A stretch of DNA of 35,090 bases from Clostridiales bacterium (GCA_021205725.1 JAJPWY010000046.1:1-35090); one strand, 5' to 3'. Shown: positions 14,949 through 22,101, counted from the stretch's first letter. The notes: a model not told the origin generated them from the letters alone. Numbers and translations are program-made.

Positions 14949-17087
14949 TTACCGCTTCTCCTTCCGGGCCTTGATCTCCCGGAGGGCGTCGATGTGGCTC
15001 AGGTTGATACGGCCCTTCTCGTCGATGTCGGTGACCTTGACCCAAATCATGTCGCCGATGTTCACCGCGTCCTCCACCGTGGCGATACGGTGGTTGGCCA
15101 GCTTGGAGATGTGCACCAGACCGTCCTTGCCGGGGGCCAGCTCCACAAAGGCGCCGAACTTCATGATGCGGACGACCTTGCCAAAGTACAGGCTGCCCAC
15201 CTCGGGGACAAAGACGATGGCATCGATGGCCTTCTTGGCGGCGTCCACGCTGGCGGAGTTGTTGCCGGAGATATAGATGGTGCCGTCTTCCTCCACGTCC
15301 ACCTTGGCGCCGGAGTCGGCCTGGATCTTCTGGATGACCTTGCCGCCGGAGCCGATGACGTCGCGGATGTTCTCCACAGCGATCTTCATCTTGATGAGCT
15401 TGGGGGCGTTGGGGGACAGCTCCGGACGGGGCTCGGAGATGCAGGGGAGCATGATCTCGTCCAGGATCTGGATACGGGCCTCACGGGTCAGCTCCAGGGC
15501 GTTCTTTACGATCTCCAGCGTCAGGCCGTCGTTTTTCAGGTCCATCTGGATGGCGGTGATGCCGGTCTTGGTGCCGGCCACCTTGAAGTCCATCTCGCCG
15601 TGGAAGTCCTCCACGCCCTGGATGTCGATGAAGGTGTTGAAGCCGCCGTCGTCGTCCTGAATCAGGCCGCAGGAGATGCCGGCCACGGGAGCCTTGATGG
15701 GCACGCCGGCGTCCATCAGAGCCAGGGTAGAGCCGCAGATGGAGCCCTGAGAGGTGGAGCCGTTGGAGCTGAGCACCTCGGAGACCACACGGATGGCGTA
15801 GGGGAACTCCTCCTCAGAGGGGATAACAGGCAGCAGCGCCCGCTCGGCCAGAGCGCCGTGGCCGTACTCCCGGCGGTTGGTGCTCTTGCTGCCCTTGGCC
15901 TCGCCCACGGAGTAGCCGGGGAAGTTGTAGTGGTGCATATACCGCTTGGACTCCTCCTCCCAGATGGTGTCCAGCTTCTGGCAGGCGGAGAGGGTATTCA
16001 GGGTGCAGACGGAGAGAACCTGGGTCTGACCACGGGTGAACAGGCCGGAGCCGTGAACCCGGGGCAGAACGCCAACCTCGGCGGCCAGAGGCCGGATCTC
16101 GTTCCGGGCACGGCCGTCTACCCGGTGGCCCTCCAGCAGCCAGGCCTTGACGATCTTCTTCTGGAACTTGTAGGTAATCTCCTCCAGGTACTTGTCCATG
16201 TCGGGATAGTCCTCCAGGAACAGCTCGTGCCAGTGATCCACCAGCTTGTCCCAGCGAGCCTCACGGACGTTCTTGTCGTCGGTGTCCATGGCGGCCTTGG
16301 CCTCGTCCATGGTGGCGTCCACGATCTTGTCAAACAGCTCCTGGTCGAAGTCGGCGTGGGGATAGTCGAACTTGGGCTTGCCGATCTCCTCCACCATCTG
16401 GTTGATGAGCTTAATCTGCTTCTGGATCTCGTCAAAGGCCTTGCAGATGCCCTCGAACATGATCTCGTCGGGGATCTGGTCGGCCCCGGCCTCGATCATG
16501 ACGATCTTCTTGCCGGTAGCCACCACGGTGGTGGCCATCTGGCTCTTGTGGCTCTGCTCCTGGGTGGGGTTAAAGACGATCTGGCCGTCCACATAGCCCA
16601 CGCTCAGGCAGCCCACAGGGCCGTTCCAGGGGATGTCGGAGATGGACAGAGCGGCGGAGGTGCCGATGGTGGCGGCTACCTCGGGGGAGCAGTCCCGGTC
16701 TACGGACAGGACGGTGCAGGTGATGGCCACGTCGTTGCGGAAGTCGTGGGGGAACAGGGGGCGGATGGGCCGGTCGATGCAACGGCTGGCCAGGACTGCG
16801 GGCAGGCTGGGACGACCCTCCCGGCGCATGAAGGAGCCGGGGATGCGGCCCACGGCGTACAGCTTCTCCTCAAAGTCCACGGACAGGGGGAAGAAGTCCA
16901 CCCCGTCCCGGGGCCGGGAGGAGGCGGTGGCGGTGACAAGGACGGTGGTTTCGCCATAGGTGACGACTACGGCGGCGTTGGCCAGCTCTGCCACCTTGCC
17001 CACCTCCAGCTTGAGGGGACGGCCGCACAGATCCATCTCGTAGCACTTGTAGTTGGGGAACTGGCGATGCTTGATAATGATCGACAT
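14949..17087 (-). CDS. pnp: polyribonucleotide nucleotidyltransferase (PNPase)
   Basis: This trimeric 3'-5' phosphorolytic exoribonuclease acts in RNA decay. It is 712 residues. Two RNase PH domains flank a helical linker. The first begins MSIIIKHRQFPNYKCYEMDL; the second holds EFPYAIRVVSEVLSSNGSTS and GISCGLI. The C-terminus has a KH domain (about 565-620, IRDVIGSGGKVIQKI) and an S1 domain (about 630-700, GKVVRIMKFGAFVEL then DGLVHISKLA). The ATG at 17087 is chosen because GGAGG precedes it by 11 bases and homologues start here; longer in-frame versions run into a hairpin leader. It lies downstream of rpsO, the classical rpsO-pnp order. Confidence 0.97.
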   Translation of the reverse strand: MSIIIKHRQFPNYKCYEMDLCGRPLKLEVGKVAELANAAVVVTYGETTVLVTATASSRPRDGVDFFPLSVDFEEKLYAVGRIPGSFMRREGRPSLPAVLASRCIDRPIRPLFPHDFRNDVAITCTVLSVDRDCSPEVAATIGTSAALSISDIPWNGPVGCLSVGYVDGQIVFNPTQEQSHKSQMATTVVATGKKIVMIEAGADQIPDEIMFEGICKAFDEIQKQIKLINQMVEEIGKPKFDYPHADFDQELFDKIVDATMDEAKAAMDTDDKNVREARWDKLVDHWHELFLEDYPDMDKYLEEITYKFQKKIVKAWLLEGHRVDGRARNEIRPLAAEVGVLPRVHGSGLFTRGQTQVLSVCTLNTLSACQKLDTIWEEESKRYMHHYNFPGYSVGEAKGSKSTNRREYGHGALAERALLPVIPSEEEFPYAIRVVSEVLSSNGSTSQGSICGSTLALMDAGVPIKAPVAGISCGLIQDDDGGFNTFIDIQGVEDFHGEMDFKVAGTKTGITAIQMDLKNDGLTLEIVKNALELTREARIQILDEIMLPCISEPRPELSPNAPKLIKMKIAVENIRDVIGSGGKVIQKIQADSGAKVDVEEDGTIYISGNNSASVDAAKKAIDAIVFVPEVGSLYFGKVVRIMKFGAFVELAPGKDGLVHISKLANHRIATVEDAVNIGDMIWVKVTDIDEKGRINLSHIDALREIKARKEKR

Positions 17088-17125
17088 GATTGTGTTTTCC
17101 TCCTTGGAATATGGTTTCATTGGGA

Positions 17126-17217
17126 GGAACAGAGGGCTCTTTTTAGCACTTGAATCCACCCTCCCGCAGATGCCGGAGGACAGATTCAACTGCTAAAAGA
17201 GGCGTTCCCCCTGTTCC
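17126..17217 (-). promoter_or_regulatory. long imperfect hairpin in the pnp leader
   Basis: Nested complementary segments stack into one arm: GGAACAG with CTGTTCC (17126-17132, 17211-17217), CTCTTTTTAGCA with TGCTAAAAGAG (17137-17148, 17191-17201), TTGAATC with GATTCAA (17150-17156, 17183-17189), and CCTCC with GGAGG (17160-17164, 17175-17179). It ends about 38 bases before pnp. It resembles in position the RNase III-cleaved leader hairpin through which PNPase autoregulates in E. coli. Function here is inferred. Confidence 0.75.
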
Positions 17218-17240
17218 GGGGCGTGCTGGGAAACGCACAG

Positions 17241-17270
17241 CAGGGGTGACGTCCTGTGACGCCACCCCTG
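17241..17270 (-). other. stem-loop directly after rpsO
   Basis: CAGGGGTG (17241-17248) pairs with CACCCCTG (17263-17270), and CGTC/GACG extends the stem inside one mismatch. There is no T-run on the minus strand, so it is a 3'-end stabiliser or processing site for rpsO mRNA rather than a full terminator. Confidence 0.55.
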
Positions 17271-17277
17271 GAGTGTA

Positions 17278-17544
17278 TTACTTACGAATGCCCAGCTTGG
17301 CGATGATCGCACGATAGCGCTCAATGTCCTTCTTTGCCAGATAGTCCAGCAGACGGCGGCGCTTACCGACCATTTTCAGCAGACCACGGCGGGAGTGGTT
17401 GTCGTGGGGATGCACCTTCAGGTGCTCGGTGAGCTGCTGAATACGGGTGGTGAGAATGGCGATCTGGACCTCGGGAGAGCCAGTGTCGTTCTCATGGGTG
17501 CGGTTTGCCTCGATGACGGCAGTTTTTTCCTCTTTGCGGATCAT
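17278..17544 (-). CDS. rpsO: 30S ribosomal protein S15
   Basis: This primary 16S rRNA-binding protein is 88 residues, the normal S15 size. Conserved blocks are [36 protein letters not shown] and [13 protein letters not shown]. The ATG at 17544 follows AAGGTGG at eight bases; the in-frame GTG at 17556 overlaps that ribosome binding site and is rejected. It is transcribed with pnp from a promoter 120 bp upstream. Confidence 0.97.
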   Translation of the reverse strand: MIRKEEKTAVIEANRTHENDTGSPEVQIAILTTRIQQLTEHLKVHPHDNHSRRGLLKMVGKRRRLLDYLAKKDIERYRAIIAKLGIRK

Positions 17545-17656
17545 AATGGGTTCCACCTTTTCTGTAAATTCCCGTTGAGCTGAGTGTCAGGCCGGTGAAC
17601 TGGGGACGTCTCTCTCCTGTCTCCTGAGACCAGGCCCACGGGTCTGCGTTACACGC
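17545..17656 (-). promoter_or_regulatory. rpsO 5' leader, possible S15 autoregulatory region
   Basis: The predicted transcript has about 110 untranslated bases before rpsO with several GC-rich self-complementary parts, such as CCTG/CAGG around TCT/AGA. S15 represses its own mRNA by binding leader structures in several phyla. This leader has the right length and place, but I could not match it to a described S15-binding motif. Confidence 0.3.
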
Positions 17657-17662
17657 TTAGTT

Positions 17663-17691
17663 ACTGTATCATATTTTCAGGGCGGTGTAAA
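17663..17691 (-). promoter_or_regulatory. sigma-A promoter of rpsO-pnp
   Basis: TTTACA (17691-17686) and TACAGT (17668-17663) on the minus strand are spaced by 17 bp. Confidence 0.75.
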
Positions 17692-17915
17692 GAGCTTTTT
17701 TCGGAATTTTCTGGTGCACTTTCTCCCTGCTCATGGGGTATCCGGCAAGGTTCTGTCACCGTTCATGGAAACGTTATCTCTCCCCTGTTCGCCCCAGGTG
17801 AACGTTTTTCCGCCTCGTGCGTTCTTTTGGGAAATTTTGTGCAAGTTGTCAAAGGGCCTGTAAACGTCCTGTGAAGATTTTGTCAGGCTGTTCACGGTTT
17901 TTTCGTTCTTTTCCC
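17692..17915. other. intergenic stretch with no supported gene
   Basis: About 220 bp between the back-to-back rpsO promoter and the small-RNA promoter. It is less GC-rich than the genes, with T-rich patches that could act as an upstream element for the 17916 promoter. I see no convincing ORF with a ribosome binding site, no repeat and no RNA fold here. Confidence 0.5.
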
Positions 17916-17944
17916 TTGAAAAATCCTGAAAAAAGGCTTAAACT
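17916..17944 (+). promoter_or_regulatory. sigma-A promoter of a small RNA
   Basis: TTGAAA (17916-17921) and TAAACT (17939-17944) are spaced by 17 bp. The upstream 30 bp are T-rich. No plus-strand protein gene follows within range; a structured region and terminator follow instead. Confidence 0.65.
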
Positions 17945-17949
17945 ACAAA

Positions 17950-18059
17950 ACAGCAAGAGTTTCTTGCACGGGTTCCGCAGGAGTGGAGCCGGAATGTGTG
18001 AGAGGTTTGCTGCTTTACAAGACGTCTGAGTGCACGGCTCAGGCGTTTTGTATTTTTTT
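17950..18059 (+). ncRNA. candidate structured small RNA (about 110 nt)
   Basis: The segment lies between a sigma-A promoter and a strong terminator (9-bp stem 18022-18030 with 18038-18046, then TTTTGTATTTTTTT). Three nested helices stack in its body: CAGCAA/TTGCTG (17951-17956, 18007-18012), TTCTTGCAC/GTGTGAGAG with G-U pairs (17961-17969, 17996-18004), and GGTTCC/GGAGCC (17971-17976, 17985-17990) closing a loop that shows AGGAGT. A competing local hairpin GCAAGA/TCTTGC (17953-17958, 17962-17967) is also possible. ACAAAAC at 17945-17951 is complementary to GTTTTGT at 18045-18051. The flanking genes both point leftward on the minus strand, so it is not a leader. It does not show the SRP RNA GGAA-loop consensus, and I do not recognise a 6S, tmRNA or RNase P core. 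Confidence 0.6.
18022..18059 (+). terminator. terminator of the small RNA
   Basis: ACGTCTGAG and CTCAGGCGT pair over nine positions (one G-U) around a 7-base loop, followed by TTTTGTATTTTTTT on the plus strand. On the minus strand the following sequence is poor in T, so the element points rightward, though it may weakly end the kinase transcript too. Confidence 0.8.
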
Positions 18060-18068
18060 GCGCTCCGG

Positions 18069-19439
18069 TCAGCTCTCGCTCTCTGTCTCCCCTGCGGGAA
18101 ACAGCAGCCGGATCTCCGTCCCCTGCCCCGGCTGGCTCTCCAGCTGGAGCTGGGCGTTGTGGGCGGCGGCGGCGTGCTTGACGATGGACAGGCCCAGTCC
18201 GGTGCCCCCCACCGCCTTGGAGCGGCTCTTGTCCACCCGGTAGAACCGCTCGAACACCCGGCCCTGGTCCTCCTCCGGGATGCCGATGCCCGTGTCCGCC
18301 ACCGACAGCAGCACCCGGTCTCCCAGGCGGCGCACCGTGACCACCACGCTGCCCCCGTCCCGGTTGTACTTGATGGCGTTGTCGCACAGATTGCTAATCA
18401 CCTCGCCCAGCAGCTCCCGGGAGCCCTGGACTGTTCCATGCTCGCCCTGTAACTCCAGGGCAATCTCCCGGCGCTCCGCCTGGGGCCGGATGCGGCGAAG
18501 GGTCTCCTCACAGAGCGGATACAGGTCTACCGCCGTCTTTTCCATCCCGACCCCCAGATCCTCCACCCGGGACAGCTCCAGGATATCCCCCACCAGGGTC
18601 TGGAGCCGTTGGGCCTCGTCGTAGATCTTGCCGGAAAACTCCTTTACGTTCTCCGGCCGGGCGATGCCCTCGTGGATGATCTCCGCATAGCCGGAGATGG
18701 AGGTCAGGGGGGTTTTCAGCTCGTGGGAGACGTTGGCGGTGAACTCCCGGCGGAGCCGATCCTGCCGCTGGTGCTCCTGATCCAGCAGCTCCATCTGCCG
18801 CTTGATCTGGCGGCTCTGGGCGTTGATACGCCGGGCCAGGGGCCGCAGCTCGGGGTATACCCCGTTCTCGTCCGGGTGCTCCAGGTCGATCTCGTTCACC
18901 GGCCGGGCAATGGTCTCCGCAATGCGCCAGGCCAGCAGAGCGGAGAGCAGCACCGCCAGAGCCACCACCAGCAGCAGAGAGGGCCACATGTCCAGCAGCA
19001 TGCTCAGGATTGTCCACTCCGTCCCGGAGACCCGGAGCACAGTGCCGTCGGACAGGAGCAGGGCGTAATAGGTGGTCTTGGTGGCCAGGGTGTCGGAGTA
19101 GCGTATGCTCCAGCCGCTGCCGCTCTTCCAGGCCTCTGCCACCTCCTCCCGCTGGCTGTGGTTCTCCATGGAGGCGGCGTCCGCCTCGCTGTCATAGAGC
19201 ACTGTACCGTCGGTATCGATCCAGGTGACGCGCTGCTGGGTGGCCTCCCGGTTCACCGTCTCCAGGAAGTCTCCGCCTCCGGTTTCCACAGCGGCCCCCA
19301 GATAGGCGGCCTCCTCCTCCAGACGCTGCTGGTTATATTGGGAGAAATAGTCAAACACCGCCAGCACCGTCACCGAAAGACAGGCCAGCAGCACCACCAT
19401 GGCGCAAATGAAGCTATTCCAAAACAGCTTACGCTTCAT
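18069..19439 (-). CDS. PhoR-like membrane sensor histidine kinase
   Basis: This 456-residue kinase phosphorylates the response regulator encoded just upstream. The first transmembrane helix is at about 8-30, an extracytoplasmic sensor domain at about 31-148, and the second helix at about 149-172. A HAMP-like linker and coiled coil follow. The HisKA H-box is FTANVSHELKTPLTSISGYA. The HATPase domain has the N-box NLCDNAIKYNRDGG, G1 VADTGIGIPEED, the F-box FERFYRVDKSRS, and G2 GGTGLGLSIVKHAA. Domain order matches PhoR/ResE-type kinases. Its start overlaps the response-regulator stop by 11 bases. No pst or phoU genes are nearby, so a phosphate role is not shown. Confidence 0.93.
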   Translation of the reverse strand: MKRKLFWNSFICAMVVLLACLSVTVLAVFDYFSQYNQQRLEEEAAYLGAAVETGGGDFLETVNREATQQRVTWIDTDGTVLYDSEADAASMENHSQREEVAEAWKSGSGWSIRYSDTLATKTTYYALLLSDGTVLRVSGTEWTILSMLLDMWPSLLLVVALAVLLSALLAWRIAETIARPVNEIDLEHPDENGVYPELRPLARRINAQSRQIKRQMELLDQEHQRQDRLRREFTANVSHELKTPLTSISGYAEIIHEGIARPENVKEFSGKIYDEAQRLQTLVGDILELSRVEDLGVGMEKTAVDLYPLCEETLRRIRPQAERREIALELQGEHGTVQGSRELLGEVISNLCDNAIKYNRDGGSVVVTVRRLGDRVLLSVADTGIGIPEEDQGRVFERFYRVDKSRSKAVGGTGLGLSIVKHAAAAHNAQLQLESQPGQGTEIRLLFPAGETESES

Positions 19440-20112
19440 CGTCTGTCCTCCTGATCCGGTAGCCGACGCCCCGAACCGTCTCGATCAGATCGCCGGCCCG
19501 CCCCAGCTTTTGCCGCAGGGTGCGCACATGCACATCCACCGTCCGGCTCTCTCCCTGATAGGTATAGCCCCAGACCTCCCGGATGAGCTGCTCCCGGGTG
19601 ACCACCCGATCCTCATTTTTCAGCAGCAGGCACAGCAGGTCGAACTCCTTGCGGGTCAGCACCACCTCTGCTCCCGCCGCCTGGACACGGCGCTTCTCCG
19701 GCCAGACGGTCAGCCCGTCCAGCCGATACACCGGCTCCTGTTTTTCCCGCACCGTCCGGCGGAGCAGGGCACGCACCCGGGCAGTCAGCTCCATCATGCC
19801 AAAGGGCTTGGTCAGATAGTCGTCCGCCCCCAGATCCAGGCCCACCACCTTGTCATACTCGCTGTCCTTGGCGGTGAGCATCATCACAGGGATCTCCTCC
19901 GCCCCCGGTGTTCTGCGCAGGCGGGACAGGATGTCCAGCCCGCTCTCCTCCGGAAGCATAATGTCCAGCAGCACCAGATCGGGCATCTGCTTCTCCATCG
20001 CCGCCCAGAACTGTGAGGGCAGGCCAAAGCCCCTGGCCTCCAGTCCCGTCTGGTTCAGGGTGTAGACCACCAGCTCCCGGATGTTGCCGTCGTCCTCCAC
20101 CAGATAGATCAT
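19429..20112 (-). CDS. OmpR/PhoB-family response regulator
   Basis: This 227-residue DNA-binding regulator has receiver domain 1-115 with acidic pocket E6/D7, phosphoacceptor D50 in DLVLLDIMLP, T80 and K102 in YLTKPF. A winged-helix domain (about 130-222) contains LTRKEFDLLCLLLKNEDRVV and SRTVDVHVRTLRQKLG and ends TVRGVGYRI. Its ATG lies six bases after the stop of the SecB-like gene. No Shine-Dalgarno is visible, so it is probably translated by reinitiation after that gene. This physically ties the chaperone to the two-component system. Confidence 0.94.
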   Translation of the reverse strand: MIYLVEDDGNIRELVVYTLNQTGLEARGFGLPSQFWAAMEKQMPDLVLLDIMLPEESGLDILSRLRRTPGAEEIPVMMLTAKDSEYDKVVGLDLGADDYLTKPFGMMELTARVRALLRRTVREKQEPVYRLDGLTVWPEKRRVQAAGAEVVLTRKEFDLLCLLLKNEDRVVTREQLIREVWGYTYQGESRTVDVHVRTLRQKLGRAGDLIETVRGVGYRIRRTDDEA

Positions 20113-20118
20113 GGCAGA

Positions 20119-20550
20119 TCACACGATGGGCAGAGTAGGCGGGTCATTTTCCCGCCGGGATTGAGAGATGACCACCTTTTGCTCGTCCAGAGGGATTTTC
20201 TTTACCATAAATCCGGGGAACCCGGTGGAGGAAAAGAGCTGGCCCACCGTCGACTGGAGATAGGGGAACAGGGCGTCGTACGCCTGGACATGAACGGCCT
20301 TCTTGTCCTCATCCCCCGCTACCCCCTGACAGGAGAACAGGCCCTCCAGGGTAACGGAGACGGAGAGCGTCTCCTCCCCGCTCTTGTCCTCAAAGCTCTG
20401 ATACAGGGTGGCCACGCAGTTCTGGTTGTTGGAGGCAAATTTGACGTTAAAGTTGAAGTTGCTCCTGAGCTGGAGCTGTCCCTGCTTTTTGATGTCGTTG
20501 CGGAGATGCAGCTCACGGGTGCGCTGTTGGAGCAGAGTGACGGTTGCCAT
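20119..20550 (-). CDS. SecB-like export chaperone family protein
   Basis: This 143-residue cytoplasmic protein is built of beta strands followed by C-terminal helices. The best clue is the segment AYDALFPYLQSTVGQLFSST followed by GFPGF. That resembles the conserved SecB core, where a Phe-Pro-Tyr stretch precedes a long helix and then a Phe-Pro turn. The N-terminal strands (SNFNFNVKFASNN, ATLYQSF, LSVSVTLEGLFSC) also follow the SecB pattern. SecB tetramers keep unfolded exported proteins secretion-competent. Firmicutes usually lack classical SecB but can carry SecB-like proteins. GGAGG lies eight bases before the ATG. It is the first gene of an operon with the response regulator and kinase. 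The fold call is by eye. Confidence 0.65.
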   Translation of the reverse strand: MATVTLLQQRTRELHLRNDIKKQGQLQLRSNFNFNVKFASNNQNCVATLYQSFEDKSGEETLSVSVTLEGLFSCQGVAGDEDKKAVHVQAYDALFPYLQSTVGQLFSSTGFPGFMVKKIPLDEQKVVISQSRRENDPPTLPIV

Positions 20551-20618
20551 GACGGATTCCTCCTTAGACTGATAGAAATTGACAGGGCTTTCCCCACGGG
20601 TCGGTGCAGACGGTCGGC

Positions 20619-20671
20619 AAAAAATGTTACGCCAGCGACCCGTTGACCTTCGGCCACCGCTCGCTGGCGTA
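20619..20671 (-). terminator. terminator/attenuator in the secB-like operon leader
   Basis: TACGCCAGCGA and TCGCTGGCGTA (20628-20638 and 20661-20671) form a perfect 11-bp stem with a partly paired 22-base loop. On the minus transcript it is followed by ACA and six T's (20624-20619). It lies about 70 bases before the first gene. GGCCAT (20679-20674) can instead pair with GTGGCC (20657-20652), which would trap the 5' arm and block the terminator. Confidence 0.65.
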
Positions 20672-20731
20672 GCATGGCCGCCGGACGTCGCTTATGGGGT
20701 GGAGCCCTAAGGCTTCGTCGGGTATGACCAA

Positions 20732-20760
20732 ATGATATCACACTTTTAGGGAAAGGACAA
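20732..20760 (-). promoter_or_regulatory. sigma-A promoter of the secB-like/two-component operon
   Basis: TTGTCC (20760-20755) and TATCAT (20737-20732), 17 bp apart on the minus strand, with an extended TGA just before the -10. The start is predicted near 20725, giving a leader of about 175 bases. Confidence 0.75.
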
Positions 20761-20835
20761 TGACTGAACGAGGTGCGCCTCTGTGCAGGGAAAACCGTTT
20801 CCGGCTTTGTATGCTGCCCGGTGCAGAACGCTCAC

Positions 20836-21360
20836 TCACACCCGGTAGACGTAACCGTCCTTCCGGGGCTTGGGCTGGGGAGCGGGGCCGTCGGCATAGC
20901 CCAGGATGCAGTGACCGATGCCCTCATAGTCCCCCTGGATGCCCAGAGAGGCCAGGATGGCCTTGCCCTCGTCCGTCTCGAACTCCTCCTTCGCCCGGTG
21001 GATCCAGCAGCTGGACAGGCCCACGGCGTGGGCGGCCTCCATCAGGTTGCCCATGACCAGGCTGCCGTCATAGACGTGGGTGGGGACGTTCTTGTCCGCC
21101 AGCACCACCAGCACCACGGGAGCGCCATAGAAGGGGTCGATGCCCGGGTTGCCCATAACGGCGGCGTTCATGGCGGAGAGCTTGTCCCGGAGGGCCTTGT
21201 CGGTGACGGCGATGATGATGGGGGACTGCCGCCCCATGCCGGTGGCGGCGTAGGTGCCCGCCTCCAGCACCTGGTTCAGCAGCTCCTCCGGCACCGGGTC
21301 GGACTTGTAGCTGCGGACGCTCCGGCGGGAGAGAATGGATTCCAATACCTGATTGCTCAT
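20836..21360 (-). CDS. nitroreductase-family FMN protein
   Basis: This 174-residue flavoenzyme has the nitroreductase fold. The FMN phosphate motif RRSVRSYKSDPVPEE lies at the N-terminus (about 12-26). It is followed by AGTYAATGMGRQSP and the conserved helix MGNLMEAAHAVGLSSCWIHR, and a C-terminal GYADGPAPQPKPRK lies near the isoalloxazine site. Such proteins reduce quinones, nitroaromatics or enones with NAD(P)H; the substrate is unknown. GGAGG lies nine bases before the ATG. It has its own promoter within the 3' end of the upstream methionine sulfoxide reductase region and appears monocistronic. Confidence 0.9.
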   Translation of the reverse strand: MSNQVLESILSRRSVRSYKSDPVPEELLNQVLEAGTYAATGMGRQSPIIIAVTDKALRDKLSAMNAAVMGNPGIDPFYGAPVVLVVLADKNVPTHVYDGSLVMGNLMEAAHAVGLSSCWIHRAKEEFETDEGKAILASLGIQGDYEGIGHCILGYADGPAPQPKPRKDGYVYRV

Positions 21361-21407
21361 TGCAGTAGACCTCCTCTGGTCGAGTCATGTGTGGATTTTA
21401 TGCCATT

Positions 21408-21436
21408 ATTATAGGGCGTTTTCCCCTGAAATGCAA
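21408..21436 (-). promoter_or_regulatory. sigma-A promoter of the nitroreductase gene
   Basis: TTGCAT (21436-21431) and a perfect TATAAT (21413-21408), 17 bp apart on the minus strand. Confidence 0.85.
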
Positions 21437-21440
21437 GCTG

Positions 21441-21917
21441 TCAGATGCGCCAGTCGCAGGCGGCCTCGATCACCCGGGCGCACGCCTCCAGGCCCATCCG
21501 GTCGGCGGAGGAGAACCGCCCGAGGCGGGGGCTGTCCACGTCCAGCACTCCCGCCAGACTGCCGTCCGGCCGGTGGAGGGGCACCACGATCTCTGAGCGG
21601 GAGGCCCCGTCACAGGCGATGTGGGTGGGAAACTGTTGAACGTCCGGGACGACGATCGTCTCCCCCCGCTCCGCCGCCGTGCCGCAGACCCCACGGCCCA
21701 GGGGGATACGGATGCAGGCGGGCTTTCCCTGAAAGGGGCCCAGCACCAGTACGCCCTCCCGCAGCAGGTAAAAGCCCGCCCAGTTCAGCCCCTCCAGGGC
21801 GTCCATGAGCAGGGCGGAGGCGTTGGAGAGATCGGCGATCGTGTCCCGATCCCCCTCCAGCAGGGCGGCGAGCCGGGGAACCAGGGTATCATAGGGGGCT
21901 TCCAGAACAGCAGACAT
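21441..21917 (-). CDS. msrC: free methionine-(R)-sulfoxide reductase (GAF domain)
   Basis: This protein reduces free methionine-(R)-sulfoxide, with electrons from thioredoxin. It is 158 residues, a single GAF domain. The blocks NWAGFYLL, LVLGPFQGKPACIRIPLGRG, GVCGTAAERGE, FPTHIACDGASRSEIVVPL and GVLDVDSP are the family signature. The three active-site cysteines fall at C68, C78 and C102. Their spacing of 10 and 24 is identical to that of E. coli MsrC (C84, C94, C118). GAGGT lies six bases upstream of the ATG. It is transcribed from its own promoter. Confidence 0.95.
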   Translation of the reverse strand: MSAVLEAPYDTLVPRLAALLEGDRDTIADLSNASALLMDALEGLNWAGFYLLREGVLVLGPFQGKPACIRIPLGRGVCGTAAERGETIVVPDVQQFPTHIACDGASRSEIVVPLHRPDGSLAGVLDVDSPRLGRFSSADRMGLEACARVIEAACDWRI

Positions 21918-21959
21918 AGGCGCACCTCACTTGCGATAAGATAAAAGGATTCTGACTGT

Positions 21960-21988
21960 ATTTTAGCATGGCGGGCAGCCCCCGTCAA
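21960..21988 (-). promoter_or_regulatory. sigma-A promoter of the methionine sulfoxide reductase gene
   Basis: TTGACG (21988-21983) and TAAAAT (21965-21960) on the minus strand, 17 bp apart. Confidence 0.85.
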
Positions 21989-22085
21989 CGGCAGGAAACA
22001 CACTCCGCACTGTTGGACAAAACCGGTTCAATGGGGAAAAATGGGACAGGGCGGATTTTTGTCCTATGCAAGACGGCGTTCTGTC

Positions 22086-22101
22086 TGATATGATAATATC
22101 A
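22086..22101. promoter_or_regulatory. palindrome in the P-type ATPase promoter region
   Basis: TGATAT (22086-22091) and ATATCA (22096-22101) form a 6-bp dyad around GATA. It overlaps the best -10 candidate, TATGAT (22089-22094). No good -35 is present. It may be an operator with an activator-dependent promoter. A GC hairpin GGCGGGA/TCCCGCC (22105-22111, 22117-22123) follows in the leader. Confidence 0.4.

Noticed and set aside
14994-17153. 719-codon open frame on the plus strand opposite pnp
   Set aside because: Low-complexity Gly/Val/Asp/Leu-rich antisense frame in GC-rich DNA; pnp on the other strand has full domain support.
17817-18029. 70-codon plus-strand ORF across the small-RNA promoter
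   Set aside because: No ribosome binding site, no recognisable domain, and it would run through the promoter and RNA helices.
17950-18059. SRP RNA, 6S RNA or tRNA identity for the small RNA
   Set aside because: The SRP GGAA-loop consensus is absent, I could not see the 6S open bubble, and no cloverleaf with a TTCRA arm can be drawn.
18069-20112. Calling the two-component pair phoBR
   Set aside because: Domain order fits PhoR/PhoB, but no phosphate genes are near and many OmpR-type systems look alike.
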